From the NCBI GenBank assembly GCA_035358815.1, contig DAOPQC010000001.1:704507-768506 (forward strand): a DNA stretch of 64,000 nt, written 5' to 3'. Shown here in pieces: positions 22,512 to 31,608 of this stretch (within the stretch, counting starts at the first letter, position 1; each line of letters starts with the position of its first letter). The notes below the pieces were generated by a model. That model ran no database searches and was not told the DNA's origin. It saw only the letters and a program-made list of their open reading frames with translations. Both the position numbers and the translations under genes were made by a program. Source of the DNA: Thermoanaerobaculales bacterium. GTDB taxonomy: Bacteria > Acidobacteriota > Thermoanaerobaculia > Thermoanaerobaculales > Sulfomarinibacteraceae.

Positions 22512-24431
22512 TTAGCCCCTTCCACGCAGGCGCTCGAGGAAGCGGTGGAGGCGCCACGCCTTGGTGCCTTCCATCTCCCGGATGAGGGCGTTGAGGCGGT
22601 CGATCTCCCGGTAGGTGCGCGCGAGGTGCTCCTCGGTCTCGCCGATCGTGCCGCGCAGCAGCGCCTCGTCCCCGAACAGCTGGCGGAGCCGGACGTCGAA
22701 GAGCGACGCCTGGCGGCTGCAGCGCTCCACCTCCTCGCGCAGCCGGTCGCGTTCGGCGACGGCGGCGTCGCGCTCCATCCGGATGCTGTCGCGCTCGCCG
22801 TTGACGCGGTGGAAGGCCTCCTCGAGCGCGGCCTGGGACCGGCGCAGGGTCAAGGCCTCGGCCGATCGCGCCGCAAGCTCCTCGCTCCTGGCGACCGCCT
22901 CGTCACGCAGCCCCGCGACCACCCGGGCGAGGAGCTCCGGGGTGTGGAGGTGGCGGTAGCGGCCGATCACGCGGCCCTTGACGGCGAGGAAGTCCGGTCG
23001 GTCGGTCGACGGCCGCTCCCCGAAGATGTGGCGGCCGCCGCCCCGGAAGTGCCGGTACTCGCAGGTCACCTGGGCGAGGTGATGGAACGGGACCAGCCGC
23101 GACAGCCGGATCAGCAGGTCCCAGTCCTCGAAGAACGGCAGCTCGGGATCGAACGGACCGGCCTGGTCGAACAGCGAGCGTTCGATGAGCAGGGTGTTGA
23201 ACGGGATGTAGTTGTCGAAGAGCAGCAGCTCGGGGTCGAAGTCCCGGCTGTAGGGGATCCGGCGCTCGACCTGGCGCCAGCCCTCCTCGGCGTCGATCTC
23301 GTAGATCCCGACCGCGGCGTCGGTGTAGACGACGCGCGCGTCCTCGGCCGAAGCAAGGCCGGCGAGGGTCGTCAGGTGCTCCGGCTCGGCGAGGTCATCG
23401 TCGTCGAGGAACGCGATGTGGTCACCGGTTGCCGCCGCGATCCCCGCATTGGCGGCCGCCGCCCGCCCGCGGTTCTCGGGGAGATCGACGCGCGCGACCT
23501 CGAACGGGTAGTCGGTGGGAAGCTCCGGGGCGTCACCGCCGTCGTTGACCAGCACCACCTGCACGTTGCGATAGCTGCCGGCGGCCAGGCTGGCGAGGGC
23601 CTGGCGCAGCAGCTCGGGCCGGTCCTTGGTGCGCACGACCACGCTGATGCGCGTCCCCTCGGCGCGCTCGTGGACCGCCGGGCAACCGCCGAGCACCCGG
23701 ATCATGCCGGCGACGCTGTGAGTGACGAAGTCGGCCGCCCGCAGCTCGCGGAACCCCTCGGCGGCAGTCACGCTGGTCGGCAGCGACAGCGTCCGGTAGC
23801 GCCGGATGCCGATCGCGGCCTTGAGGTAGTTGTGGAGGTCGAGCTGGCTCGAGTGCTGCTTGATCGCCTCGGTGAGGGACTGGATCTCAGCGCTGACGTC
23901 CACCAGCACGTCGGGGTAGCCGGGGTGGTTGACCTCGTAGAGCAGGATCCTGAGGTCGGCCACCGCCTCGTCCAGCGGAGTGCCGCCGCGCAGGCCCGAC
24001 AGCGTCCGGTGGAGGGCGGCGAAGGCGGCCTGGTGATCGCTGGTCACCTCGAGCGGCGACACCGCCAGCAGCAGGTCCGGCCGGAGGTTCAGCAGCTCGT
24101 GCTCGATCGCGCCCGCCGCCAGGCTCATGAACTGGTCGAGCCGGCCGTCGGGCAGGTCGAGGTGCTCGATGTCCCTGATCCCCAGCAGCTCGAGGGCGGC
24201 CCGGGCCTCGTGGTGCCGCCGTTCGGCGTACGCCTGCTGGTGCTCGGTGACCTCGTCGCCGCCGCTCGAGTCGGTCAGGAAGAGGACGTGGATCTCGGCG
24301 CCGTTCGCGGCGAGGCGGGCGAGCAGCCCGCCGCAGCCGAGGACATCGTCGTCGGCGTGGGGCGCGATCACCAGCACTCGCCGTGCGGTGATGTCCGTCG
24401 TCTTCCCGGGCAGGCGGCTGATCGGCTTCAT
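22512..24431 (-). CDS. PIG-L deacetylase-GT2 glycosyltransferase fusion with coiled-coil tail
   Basis: A 639-residue three-part protein. Residues about 17-240 are a PIG-L/LmbE zinc-dependent N-acetyl-sugar deacetylase (IAPHADDDVLGCGG motif and later TSDHQAAFAALH). Residues about 270-490 are a GT-A glycosyltransferase family 2 domain (ISVVVRTKDRPELLRQAL, then FLDDDD as the DXD metal site, and FFEDWDLLIRLSR). The last ~140 residues are heptad-rich coiled coil. Deacetylation and glycosyl transfer in one chain fit surface glycan or glycolipid assembly. ATG 24431 follows TAACAT by 7 nt (leaderless-like) and is divergent from the next glycosyltransferase. Confidence 0.85.
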   Translation of the reverse strand: MKPISRLPGKTTDITARRVLVIAPHADDDVLGCGGLLARLAANGAEIHVLFLTDSSGGDEVTEHQQAYAERRHHEARAALELLGIRDIEHLDLPDGRLDQFMSLAAGAIEHELLNLRPDLLLAVSPLEVTSDHQAAFAALHRTLSGLRGGTPLDEAVADLRILLYEVNHPGYPDVLVDVSAEIQSLTEAIKQHSSQLDLHNYLKAAIGIRRYRTLSLPTSVTAAEGFRELRAADFVTHSVAGMIRVLGGCPAVHERAEGTRISVVVRTKDRPELLRQALASLAAGSYRNVQVVLVNDGGDAPELPTDYPFEVARVDLPENRGRAAAANAGIAAATGDHIAFLDDDDLAEPEHLTTLAGLASAEDARVVYTDAAVGIYEIDAEEGWRQVERRIPYSRDFDPELLLFDNYIPFNTLLIERSLFDQAGPFDPELPFFEDWDLLIRLSRLVPFHHLAQVTCEYRHFRGGGRHIFGERPSTDRPDFLAVKGRVIGRYRHLHTPELLARVVAGLRDEAVARSEELAARSAEALTLRRSQAALEEAFHRVNGERDSIRMERDAAVAERDRLREEVERCSRQASLFDVRLRQLFGDEALLRGTIGETEEHLARTYREIDRLNALIREMEGTKAWRLHRFLERLRGRG

Positions 24432-24438
24432 GGCGCCG

Positions 24439-24444
24439 ATGTTA
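24439..24444 (-). promoter_or_regulatory. -10 box TAACAT 7 nt before ATG 24431 (leaderless)
   Basis: Minus-strand TAACAT with a 7-nt gap to the start codon and no Shine-Dalgarno, in the 103-bp divergent region between two glycosyltransferase genes. Confidence 0.4.
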
Positions 24445-24502
24445 CGTCGATCGGGGCGAAAAGAGAAACCGGACAGCGTCGTCCGCACGGGCGCTCCTCT
24501 GC

Positions 24503-24508
24503 TACCAT
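24503..24508 (+). promoter_or_regulatory. -10 box TACCAT 6 nt before a 7-codon leader ORF
   Basis: TACCAT ends 6 nt before ATG 24515, which opens the seven-codon frame MAEGLPR. Its TGA overlaps the GTG start (GTGA) of the glycosyltransferase at 24535. Confidence 0.4.
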
Positions 24509-24514
24509 CCGGCC

Positions 24515-24538
24515 ATGGCCGAAGGGTTGCCGCGGTGA
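24515..24538 (+). CDS. Putative 7-codon leader peptide (MAEGLPR)
   Basis: ATG GCC GAA GGG TTG CCG CGG TGA. It is placed as a leaderless start after TACCAT, and its stop overlaps the next GTG start by 2 nt. This would deliver ribosomes to the glycosyltransferase gene, which has no visible RBS. The peptide itself probably has no function. Support is positional only. Confidence 0.3.
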   Translation: MAEGLPR

Positions 24539-25815
24539 GCCGCGCCTTCGTCATCTGCCCGGAGCCGGTGCGGCGCCTCACCGCCGGCGTGGGCACCCGG
24601 ATGGTGGCGCTCGCCCGGGTGCTGGCCGAGGCCGGGCACCAGGTGAGCCTGGCGATTCCGAACGACCCCGGCGAGGCCGACCTCGCCGACCCCCGGATCC
24701 GGGTCCTGCGCGGCGAGCCGGACCGGCTCGGCGCTCTCGCCGACGGGCACGACTGGGTGCTCCTCCACGGCCACCTCGGCAACCACTACCTCGCCCAGCG
24801 CGACGACCTGCCGGTGGTCGTCGACCTCTATGACCCGTTCCTGATCGAGAACCTCCACTACCACCGCGAGCTCGGCTTCGAGCCCTTCCGCACCGACCAC
24901 GCCACGTGGCGGCTCCAGATGTCGCGCGGCGACCTCTTCCTCTGCTCGTCGGAGGAGCAGCGCCTGTTCTACCTCGGCTGGCTCAATGCGCTCGGCAGGG
25001 TGAACCCGCTCGCCACCGACGACGACCCCTCGCTGCGGGGATTGATCGTCGAGCTGCCGTTCGGAGCTCCCGAGGGCGACCCGCCACAGCCCCCGCCTCG
25101 ACGAGAGGTGCTCGAGGGCGTCGCCGAGGACGCGCCGGTCCTCTACTTCGGCGGCATCTATGACTGGTACGACCCGCTGCTCCTGCTCGACGCGCTGCCC
25201 CGGCTGCTTTCGGATGATCGCCGCACGGTGGCGGTGTTCCTCGACCACCCGCACCCGGAGCTGACGCCGCTGGCCGCCGCCGCTCGCGCCCGCGCGCTCG
25301 CCCGCGACCGCGGCTGGCTCGGCCGGGAGGTCCGGTTCGAGGCGTGGCGCGCCTACGACCGGCGGTTCGAGCTCGCCCAGGTCAGCGACCTCGGCGTCAT
25401 CACCCACCGGCCGGGCCTCGAGACCGACCTCAGCCTGCGCACCCGGCTGGTGGACCTGCTGTGGCTGGGGCTGCCGGTGGTGGTGACCGAGGGCGGCACC
25501 ATGGCGAATGTGGTGCGCCGGACCGGCGCCGGCGAGACCGTGCCGGCCGGTGACGGCGAGGCGCTGGCGGCGGCAGTGCGCCGGATGCTCGCCGATCCCG
25601 ACCGCCGCCACCTCGCCAGCGAGGCGGGGCGCCGGTGGGCCGCCGATCGGACCTGGAGCAGGGTGGCCGCGCCGCTCCTCGCCTTCGCCGAGCGGCCGCG
25701 CCGCGACCCGCACCGGGACCGCTTCGTTGGCCTCGCGCCCGGGGCGTCCCAGGCACGGGAGTCGGTGGCCGCCCGCGTGCTGCGCCGGCTGCGCCGGATC
25801 CGGGGAGCGCGGTGA
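24535..25815 (+). CDS. GT-B glycosyltransferase (GT4-like)
   Basis: A 426-residue cytoplasmic glycosyltransferase. The N-terminal half has the start of a GT-B Rossmann domain (RRLTAGVGTRMVALARVLAEAGHQVSLA). The C-terminal half has LYFGGIYDWYDPLLLLDALP and LVDLLWLGLPVVVTEGGTMANVV, the latter equivalent to the nucleotide-sugar-binding E-x7-E region. It probably transfers a sugar to a lipid-linked or surface glycan. The next gene starts within its stop codon (GTGA). The GTG start was chosen since it begins the conserved strand. Confidence 0.85.
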   Translation: MSRAFVICPEPVRRLTAGVGTRMVALARVLAEAGHQVSLAIPNDPGEADLADPRIRVLRGEPDRLGALADGHDWVLLHGHLGNHYLAQRDDLPVVVDLYDPFLIENLHYHRELGFEPFRTDHATWRLQMSRGDLFLCSSEEQRLFYLGWLNALGRVNPLATDDDPSLRGLIVELPFGAPEGDPPQPPPRREVLEGVAEDAPVLYFGGIYDWYDPLLLLDALPRLLSDDRRTVAVFLDHPHPELTPLAAAARARALARDRGWLGREVRFEAWRAYDRRFELAQVSDLGVITHRPGLETDLSLRTRLVDLLWLGLPVVVTEGGTMANVVRRTGAGETVPAGDGEALAAAVRRMLADPDRRHLASEAGRRWAADRTWSRVAAPLLAFAERPRRDPHRDRFVGLAPGASQARESVAARVLRRLRRIRGAR

Positions 25816-27041
25816 AGGCGTCGGTCATCGTCGTCACCCACCGCGGCGGGGCTCACCTTGCCGACAGCCTCGGCTCGCTGGCGCGCTACGCGGGACGTCC
25901 CGATGTCGAGGTGGTCCTGGTCGTCAACGGGGCGCCCGCCGAGACCGCCGGGGTCGCGTCGCGTGACTGCACGTGGGCCCGCATCGTCCGCTCGGAAACC
26001 AACGTTGGCTTCGCGGGCGGCGCCAACCTGGGCGCCGGCGCCGCCTCGGGCGAGGTGCTGGTGCTGCTCAACGACGACGCCGCGGCCGGCGAGGGCTTCG
26101 TCGAGGCCCACCTGGAGGCACTCGAGCGGCACCCTGAGGCTGCCGCATCCGGCGGCCGGCTGACGAGCTGGGACGGCGCGCGCCACGACTTCGTGCGCGG
26201 CCGGCTGACCTTCGACGCCCACGCCTTCCAGCTCGGCCAGGGGCGGCCGGTGGCCGAGCTCGACCCGCCGGCCGCAGGCGAGCCGCTGCCGTTCGCGTGC
26301 GGCGGCAACCTGGCGATCCGCCGCGCCGACTGGGAGGCGGCCGGCGGCTTCGACGAGGGGTTGTTCGCGTACTTCGAGGACGTCGAGCTGGGCTGGCGGC
26401 TGTGGGCCACCGGCCGCCAGGTGGTCGCGGCGCCCGGCGCCGTGGCCAGGCACCGCGGGGCGGCCACCTCGTCGACGCTCGGCGACTTCAACCGCGGCGT
26501 GCTGTTCGAACGCAACGCGTTGCGGGTCTTCCACGCCTGCGCCGACGCCGAGTGCCGGGCCGCCTTCGGGCCGGCGGTCTACCTGACCTATCTCCACCGG
26601 CTGGTGGCGTTCGCCGAGGCGGACCCGGAGCGGGCGCGCTGGGTCGCGGATCCATTCACGGTCGCGCCGTCGGGACGGCGGCGACGGTGGCAGCGGCGGC
26701 TCGCCGACGATGGCGCCGTGGCCACCGTGCGGCGCGCTCTCGCGCGGCTGCTGCTCGGCCGCTCCGCGGGCAGCCCGCGGCTCGACGACGGCCACCTCCT
26801 GATGCAGCTGCGCGCCGCGCACGGCTTCTTCGCGGGCTTGCCGGCCTGCGATGCGCGTCGCCGCGAGCTCGAGCGGCGGCGCACGGTGCCCGACCGCGAG
26901 CTCGTCGCCCGCTTCCCGCGGCTGGTCGTGCCGACCTACCTCGGCGACGAGCGCTGGTTCGCGTCCGACGAGTTCCGCGGCCTGCTGCCGGCGGGCTGGC
27001 CGGTGGAGTTCGCGGCGCTCGCTGAGATCGTGGCTCGCTGA
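25812..27041 (+). CDS. Family 2 glycosyltransferase (rhamnosyltransferase-like)
   Basis: A 409-residue GT-A enzyme. SVIVVTHRGG begins the nucleotide-binding fold, NVGFAGGANLGA is a typical GT2 signature, LLNDDA supplies the DXD metal site, and CGGNLAIRRADWEAAGGFDEGLFAYFEDVELGWRLW is the acceptor-loop/ED motif of the WbbL-like branch. The GTG start overlaps the preceding stop by 4 nt, so the two transferases are translationally coupled. It likely works on the same cell-surface glycan. Confidence 0.88.
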   Translation: MKASVIVVTHRGGAHLADSLGSLARYAGRPDVEVVLVVNGAPAETAGVASRDCTWARIVRSETNVGFAGGANLGAGAASGEVLVLLNDDAAAGEGFVEAHLEALERHPEAAASGGRLTSWDGARHDFVRGRLTFDAHAFQLGQGRPVAELDPPAAGEPLPFACGGNLAIRRADWEAAGGFDEGLFAYFEDVELGWRLWATGRQVVAAPGAVARHRGAATSSTLGDFNRGVLFERNALRVFHACADAECRAAFGPAVYLTYLHRLVAFAEADPERARWVADPFTVAPSGRRRRWQRRLADDGAVATVRRALARLLLGRSAGSPRLDDGHLLMQLRAAHGFFAGLPACDARRRELERRRTVPDRELVARFPRLVVPTYLGDERWFASDEFRGLLPAGWPVEFAALAEIVAR

Positions 27042-27047
27042 CCGTCT

Positions 27048-27195
27048 CCCCCGTTCCCGATCCCGTTCCCGTACCCGTGCCCGAGGTCCATGCCCTCGGG
27101 GACGTGGACGTGCGTGGAGTCGTCTGTCGTGCGGACACGGATTCGAAGACGCGCACATCTCGTCGGGAACGGGAGCGGGCACGGGAACGGGCACG
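27048..27195. repeat. Facing hexamer arrays (C-rich/G-rich)
   Basis: C-rich arm 27048-27083 and G-rich arm 27165-27195 with an 81-bp loop, lying between the glycosyltransferase stop and the lipoate ligase gene. The arms are imperfect inverted copies of each other (GGGAAC, GGGCAC, GGGAGC units). Confidence 0.75.
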
Positions 27196-27222
27196 AGAGG
27201 AGCGCCACCGAGTTGGGGAAGA

Positions 27223-27254
27223 GGCTTTGCGTTCTTGGCGGCTTTGCGGTTCAA
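27223..27254. repeat. Solo arm of the TTGAACCGC inverted-repeat family
   Basis: On the minus strand the segment reads TTGAACCGCAAAGCCGCCAA..., matching the arm that starts the GxxExxY gene at 20624. No partner arm or gene remains, so this is a remnant. Confidence 0.55.
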
Positions 27255-27271
27255 TGCACTGCCGAGGGCGG

Positions 27272-28045
27272 ATGGAAGACGCCGGGGTCTTGGAGGTCTA
27301 CGAGGGGAGCGGGTCGCCGGTCGACGACCTCGCCTTCGAGGCGTGGATGCTGGACCGCGCGGCCGCCGGCCATCCGTGCGTCAGCCTCGCCTCGTGGCGG
27401 GGGCCCGTGGTCGTGCTGGGCTACGCGCAGGACCCGGCGGAGGTCGACCTCGAAGCGTGCCGCGGCCTCGGCATCCCGGTCCTGCGGCGGCTCTCCGGCG
27501 GCACCGGCGTCATTCATCACGGCGACCTGAGCCTCGCCCTCGCGCTGCCGTCCTCTCATCCGTGGTCGGCAGGCGTGGTGAGCCTGTACCGGCGGTTCCT
27601 GGACGCGCTCGAGCCGGCGTTTCGCGACGCCGGGGCGAACGTCGAGCGCAGGCTGGACGCACCGCGGGCGAGCAGGGTCCGGTCGCCGATCTGCTTCGAG
27701 GACCAGCTCTCCGAGACCCTGCTCGTCGACGGCCGCAAGGCGGTCGGGTGCGCACAGACCCGCCGCCGCGGCGCGGTGCTGGTCCACGCCGCGGTGCTGC
27801 TCGGGCTCGACCCGGAGCTGTACGGGCGGCTGTTCCGCGTCGACCCGGCGCGGGTCCGCGCGGCGCTGGCCCCGGCGGTGGCCGGGGGCGACTGGCGGGA
27901 GGTGGGCCGGCTCGCGGTGGTGCGGCTCGCCGGCGGGCTCGAGCTGGAGCCGCGCCCCGTGCGCCGACCGGCGCTCCCGGAGCCCTACCGCGAGGTCTAC
28001 CGCCTCCCGCGGTGGGCGCCGCTCGGGCATCCGGACGCCCGTTGA
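27272..28045 (+). CDS. Lipoate-protein ligase-like protein (BPL/LplA family)
   Basis: A 257-residue protein of the biotin/lipoate ligase fold. VPVLRRLSGGTGVIHHGDLSLALALP is the RR-x-SGG lipoate-AMP loop, and DGRKAVGCAQTRRRGAVLVHAAVLLG contains the conserved Lys. It should attach lipoate or octanoate to the E2 lipoyl domain encoded at 30368, which explains its place just ahead of the dehydrogenase genes. ATG 27272 is taken as start; ATG 27254 lies inside the repeat arm. LipM-type octanoyltransferase is an alternative. Confidence 0.8.
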   Translation: MEDAGVLEVYEGSGSPVDDLAFEAWMLDRAAAGHPCVSLASWRGPVVVLGYAQDPAEVDLEACRGLGIPVLRRLSGGTGVIHHGDLSLALALPSSHPWSAGVVSLYRRFLDALEPAFRDAGANVERRLDAPRASRVRSPICFEDQLSETLLVDGRKAVGCAQTRRRGAVLVHAAVLLGLDPELYGRLFRVDPARVRAALAPAVAGGDWREVGRLAVVRLAGGLELEPRPVRRPALPEPYREVYRLPRWAPLGHPDAR

Positions 28046-28127
28046 GATCGCAGGTCGGAACCGATCCCGAGAAATAACGCCGTGGCGGCTGGTGTTGGTC
28101 CGGGCGACGCGACACGGTGGAGGAGGC

Positions 28128-29198
28128 ATGCCGCGAACACGCGTGTACGAAGCGGTCACCGAACGCCTGGAGATCCTCCAGCTCGACGGGTCCGTGGACC
28201 AGGCGCTGATGCCCGGGCTCGACGACGAGCGGGTGCTCGCCATGTACCGCGACATGGTCCGGATGCGCGCCTTCGATGACAAGGCCCTCAAGCTCCAGCG
28301 CCAGGGCCGGATGGGGACTTGGCCGCCGATCCGCGGCCAGGAGGCGGTCCAGGCCGGCGTCGGCCACGCGATGAGCGAGGCGGACTGGCTGATCCCGGCC
28401 TTCCGCGAGCACGGCGTGATGCTGCTCAAGGGCGTCCCCGGACACCTGCTCTACGCGTTCTGGTCGGGTGACGAGCGCGGCTCGTGCTTCCCCGAGGGCG
28501 TGCGCTGCTTCCCGGTCGCGGTCCCGGTCGGCAGCCAGTGGCAGCACGGCGCCGGCATCGGCCTGTCCCTCAAGCTGCGCGCCGAGGCGGCAGCCGCGGT
28601 GGCGTTCGGCGGCGACGGCTCGACGTCGGAGGGCGACTTCCACGAGGCTCTCAACTGCGCCGGTGTCTTCCAGGTCCCGACCGTGTTCGTCATCCAGAAC
28701 AACCAGTGGGCGATCTCGGTCCCGCTCCACCGCCAGACCGCCTCGGCGACGCTCGCCCAGAAGGCGCACGCCTACGGCATACCGGGGCTCCAGGTGGACG
28801 GCAACGACGTGTTCGCGGTCTGGGCCGCCGCTGCCCAGGCCCTCGAGCGGGCCAGGAGCGGCGGTGGGCCGACGCTGATCGAGGCCGTGACCTACCGGAT
28901 CGGCGACCACACCACCGCCGACGACGCGAGCAGGTACCGCAGCGAAGAGGAGGTCGCGTCGTGGCAGGCGCGCGACCCGATCGCGAGGCTGCGGCGCTTC
29001 CTCGAGGCTCGTGGCCTGTGGGACGACGCCCGCGAGGCCGAGCTCGAGGCGCAGGTCCACGCCTGGGTCGACGAGCAGGTGCACGCGTTCGAGGCGATGC
29101 CGGCGCAGTCGCCGGAGGACCTGTTCACGCACATGTACGCCGAGACCCCGCCGCACCTGCAGGAGCAGATGGCGGCGCTGCTCGAGGAGGTGCGGTGA
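28128..29198 (+). CDS. pdhA: 2-oxoacid (pyruvate) dehydrogenase E1 component, alpha subunit
   Basis: A 356-residue thiamine-diphosphate enzyme subunit. The TPP motif runs from GDGSTSEGDFHEA to NNQWAIS (about residues 164-200). RQGRMGTWPPIRGQEA and DWLIPAFREHG match the PdhA active-site loop regions. With the beta subunit it decarboxylates a 2-oxoacid and passes the acyl group to lipoyl-E2. ATG 28128 has GGAGG 4 nt upstream; an in-frame start at 28092 lacks support. Pyruvate is most likely; branched-chain 2-oxoacids cannot be excluded. Confidence 0.9.
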   Translation: MPRTRVYEAVTERLEILQLDGSVDQALMPGLDDERVLAMYRDMVRMRAFDDKALKLQRQGRMGTWPPIRGQEAVQAGVGHAMSEADWLIPAFREHGVMLLKGVPGHLLYAFWSGDERGSCFPEGVRCFPVAVPVGSQWQHGAGIGLSLKLRAEAAAAVAFGGDGSTSEGDFHEALNCAGVFQVPTVFVIQNNQWAISVPLHRQTASATLAQKAHAYGIPGLQVDGNDVFAVWAAAAQALERARSGGGPTLIEAVTYRIGDHTTADDASRYRSEEEVASWQARDPIARLRRFLEARGLWDDAREAELEAQVHAWVDEQVHAFEAMPAQSPEDLFTHMYAETPPHLQEQMAALLEEVR

Positions 29199-30244
29199 TG
29201 ACCACCGACCCGGCAGTTCAGGGGAGGCCGGATGGGCGCCGGTTGCGCGCCGTGCCCGACGCCGCCACCGAGCGGCTGACCATCGCCCAGGCGGTGCGGG
29301 ACGCGATGCGCGACGAGATGGAGCGCGACTCGCGGGTCCTGGTCCTCGGCGAGGACGTCGGCATCGACGGCGGCGTGTTCCGCGCCACCGAGGGCCTGCT
29401 CGAGCGGTTCGGGCCCGACCGGGTCATCGACACGCCGCTCGCGGAGAGCGCGATCATCGGGATGTCGATCGGGCTCGCCGCGACCGGCCTGCGGCCGGTG
29501 GCCGAGATCCAGTTCATGGGCTTCGTCTACCCCGCCATCAACCAGCTGTTCGCGCACGCGGCGCGGCTGCGCAACCGCACCCGCGGCCGGCTCCACGTTC
29601 CGATGGTGGTGCGGATGCCCTACGGCGGGGGGATCCACCCCCCGGAGCACCACTCCGAGAGCTACGAGAGCCTCTTCCTGAGCACCCCGGGCTTCAAGGT
29701 GGTCGTGCCGTCCAACCCGTACGATGCCAAGGGGCTGCTCATTTCGGCCATCCGTGACGACGACCCGGTGCTGTTCCTCGAGCCGAAGCGGATCTACCGC
29801 GCCTTTCGCGAGCAGGTGCCGACTGAAGGCTACGCAGTGCCGCTCGGCGAGGCCGCGGTGGCGCGGCCCGGCAGCGACGTGACCATCATCTCGTGGGGGG
29901 CGATGGTCCGGGTCTGCCTCGATGCGGCCGAGGTGCTGGAGCACCGCGGCACGTCGGCGGAGGTGGTGGACCTGCGGACCCTCAACCCGCTCGACCGGGA
30001 GACGTTGATCGGGAGCGTGGTCAAGACCGGACGCGCGGTCGTGGTGCACGAGGCGCCGCGGACCAACGGCTTCGGGGCGGAGATCGTGGCCCAGATCAAC
30101 GAGCACGCCCTGCTGCAGCTCGAGGCCCCGGTCCAGCGAGTGGCCGGCTTCGACATCGTCTTCCCCCTGGCGCAGAACGAGAAGCTCTACCTGCCGACCC
30201 GGGAGCGCATCGTCAAGGCGGTTGACAAGGCGTTGTCTTTCTAG
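29198..30244 (+). CDS. pdhB: 2-oxoacid (pyruvate) dehydrogenase E1 component, beta subunit
   Basis: A 348-residue transketolase-like subunit. ERDSRVLVLGEDVGIDGGVFRATEGL at the N-terminus, FGPDRVIDTPLAESAIIG, and HPPEHHSESYESLF with the catalytic His pair are typical of E1-beta. Its C-terminal transketolase domain ends at VDKALSF. The ATG overlaps the E1-alpha stop (TGATG) and has GAGGAGG 7 nt upstream. Stoichiometry should be alpha2beta2. Confidence 0.92.
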   Translation: MTTDPAVQGRPDGRRLRAVPDAATERLTIAQAVRDAMRDEMERDSRVLVLGEDVGIDGGVFRATEGLLERFGPDRVIDTPLAESAIIGMSIGLAATGLRPVAEIQFMGFVYPAINQLFAHAARLRNRTRGRLHVPMVVRMPYGGGIHPPEHHSESYESLFLSTPGFKVVVPSNPYDAKGLLISAIRDDDPVLFLEPKRIYRAFREQVPTEGYAVPLGEAAVARPGSDVTIISWGAMVRVCLDAAEVLEHRGTSAEVVDLRTLNPLDRETLIGSVVKTGRAVVVHEAPRTNGFGAEIVAQINEHALLQLEAPVQRVAGFDIVFPLAQNEKLYLPTRERIVKAVDKALSF

Positions 30245-30325
30245 TATTTACAAAATCCGATTCGCGGAATGCGGGGCGTGCCTCGAGGGGAAGCGCGGGG
30301 CGAGACGGTCGCGGGTTTCACTTCG

Positions 30326-30344
30326 AGCCCGCGCTCCGCGGGCT
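30326..30344 (+). promoter_or_regulatory. Perfect 8-bp hairpin between E1-beta and E2
   Basis: AGCCCGCG-CTC-CGCGGGCT in the 123-bp gap, 23 nt before the E2 ATG. No T-tract follows, so it is not a standard terminator. It could mark mRNA processing or set the E1:E2 ratio. Confidence 0.45.
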
Positions 30345-30367
30345 GAGGATCGAGGTGGGACGGGGTC

Positions 30368-31608
30368 ATGGCGTACGTCTTCACGTTTCCGGATGTCGGC
30401 GAGGGGATCCACGAGGGCCGGGTTGTCGAGTGGCTGGTCGCGGAGGGCGCGACCGTCGCGGAGGACGAGGCTCTGGTCAAGGTGGAGACCGACAAGGCGG
30501 TGGTCGAGCTGCCGTCCCCCCGGGCCGGCGTGGTGCTCACGCTGCACGCTGCGGCCGGTGCCGTCATCACGGTGGGCGATTCCCTGGTGACGATCGGCGA
30601 GGCCGGCGAGAAGGCAGACGAGACCATGGCCGCCAAGCCGGCTCACCGGCGAGCCGCGGCGCCAACTCCGGCATTGGCGCCGGCAGCCGAACCGGCGCGG
30701 ACCAGGCGCCCGGTGGCGACGCCGCGGACCCGGGCCCTCGCCCGCAAGCTCGGCGTCGACATGACGACGGTGCGGGGTTCGGGCGCGGGCGGCCGCATCA
30801 CCGACGAGGACGTGGAGCGCTCGTCGCGTGGCGAGCCGGCGGCGGCACCGCCGGCCCCACCTGCGGCCCCGGCTCCCGCCGGCCGCCGCTCCGCTTCCGC
30901 GGAGGGCGCGGTCGAGCGGCTTTCGATCAGCCATCTGAGGAAGGTGATCGCCACGGCGATGCGGCGATCGAAGGAGACGGCGGCGCACGTGACCCACGTC
31001 GACGAGGCGGACGTCACCGAGCTCCACGATCACTACCGGCGGGTCAAGCCGGTGATCGAGGCGCAGGCCGGGGTCAAGTTCTCGTTGCTGCCGTTCTTCA
31101 TCAAGGCGCTGGTAACGGTGCTCAAGCAGCACCCGATCTTCAATGCCAGCGTCGACGAGGATGCCCAGGAGATCCTGCTCAAGCGGTACTACAACATCGG
31201 GATCGCCGTCGACACGCCCGAGGGCCTGATCGTGCCGGTGGTCAAGGGCGCCGACGGCAAGGACATGGTCACCCTGGCCGCCGAGGTCGCTGACCTGGCC
31301 GATCGCGCCCGCTCGCGCCGGCTGACCCTCGACGAGCTCAAGGGCGGGACCTGCACCATCACCAACATCGGCCCGCTCGGGGGGGTCTTCGCGACGCCGA
31401 TCATCAACCAGCCCGAGCTTGCCATCGTCGGCCTCCACAAGATCACCGAGCGGCCGGTGGTGGTCGACGGCGGAATCGCGGTCCGCAAGATGATGTACCT
31501 GAGCGTGTCGTTCGATCATCGTTACATCGACGGTGCGGCCGGCGCCCGCTTCATGACCGACCTGGTGGCGCTGGTCTCGAACCCCGGCCTGCTGATGGTG
31601 AGGTTGTG

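Noticed and set aside
22545..24833. Plus-strand open frame of about 760 codons opposite the PIG-L/GT2 gene
   Set aside because: Opposite a protein with intact catalytic motifs; composition is the shadow of the real frame.
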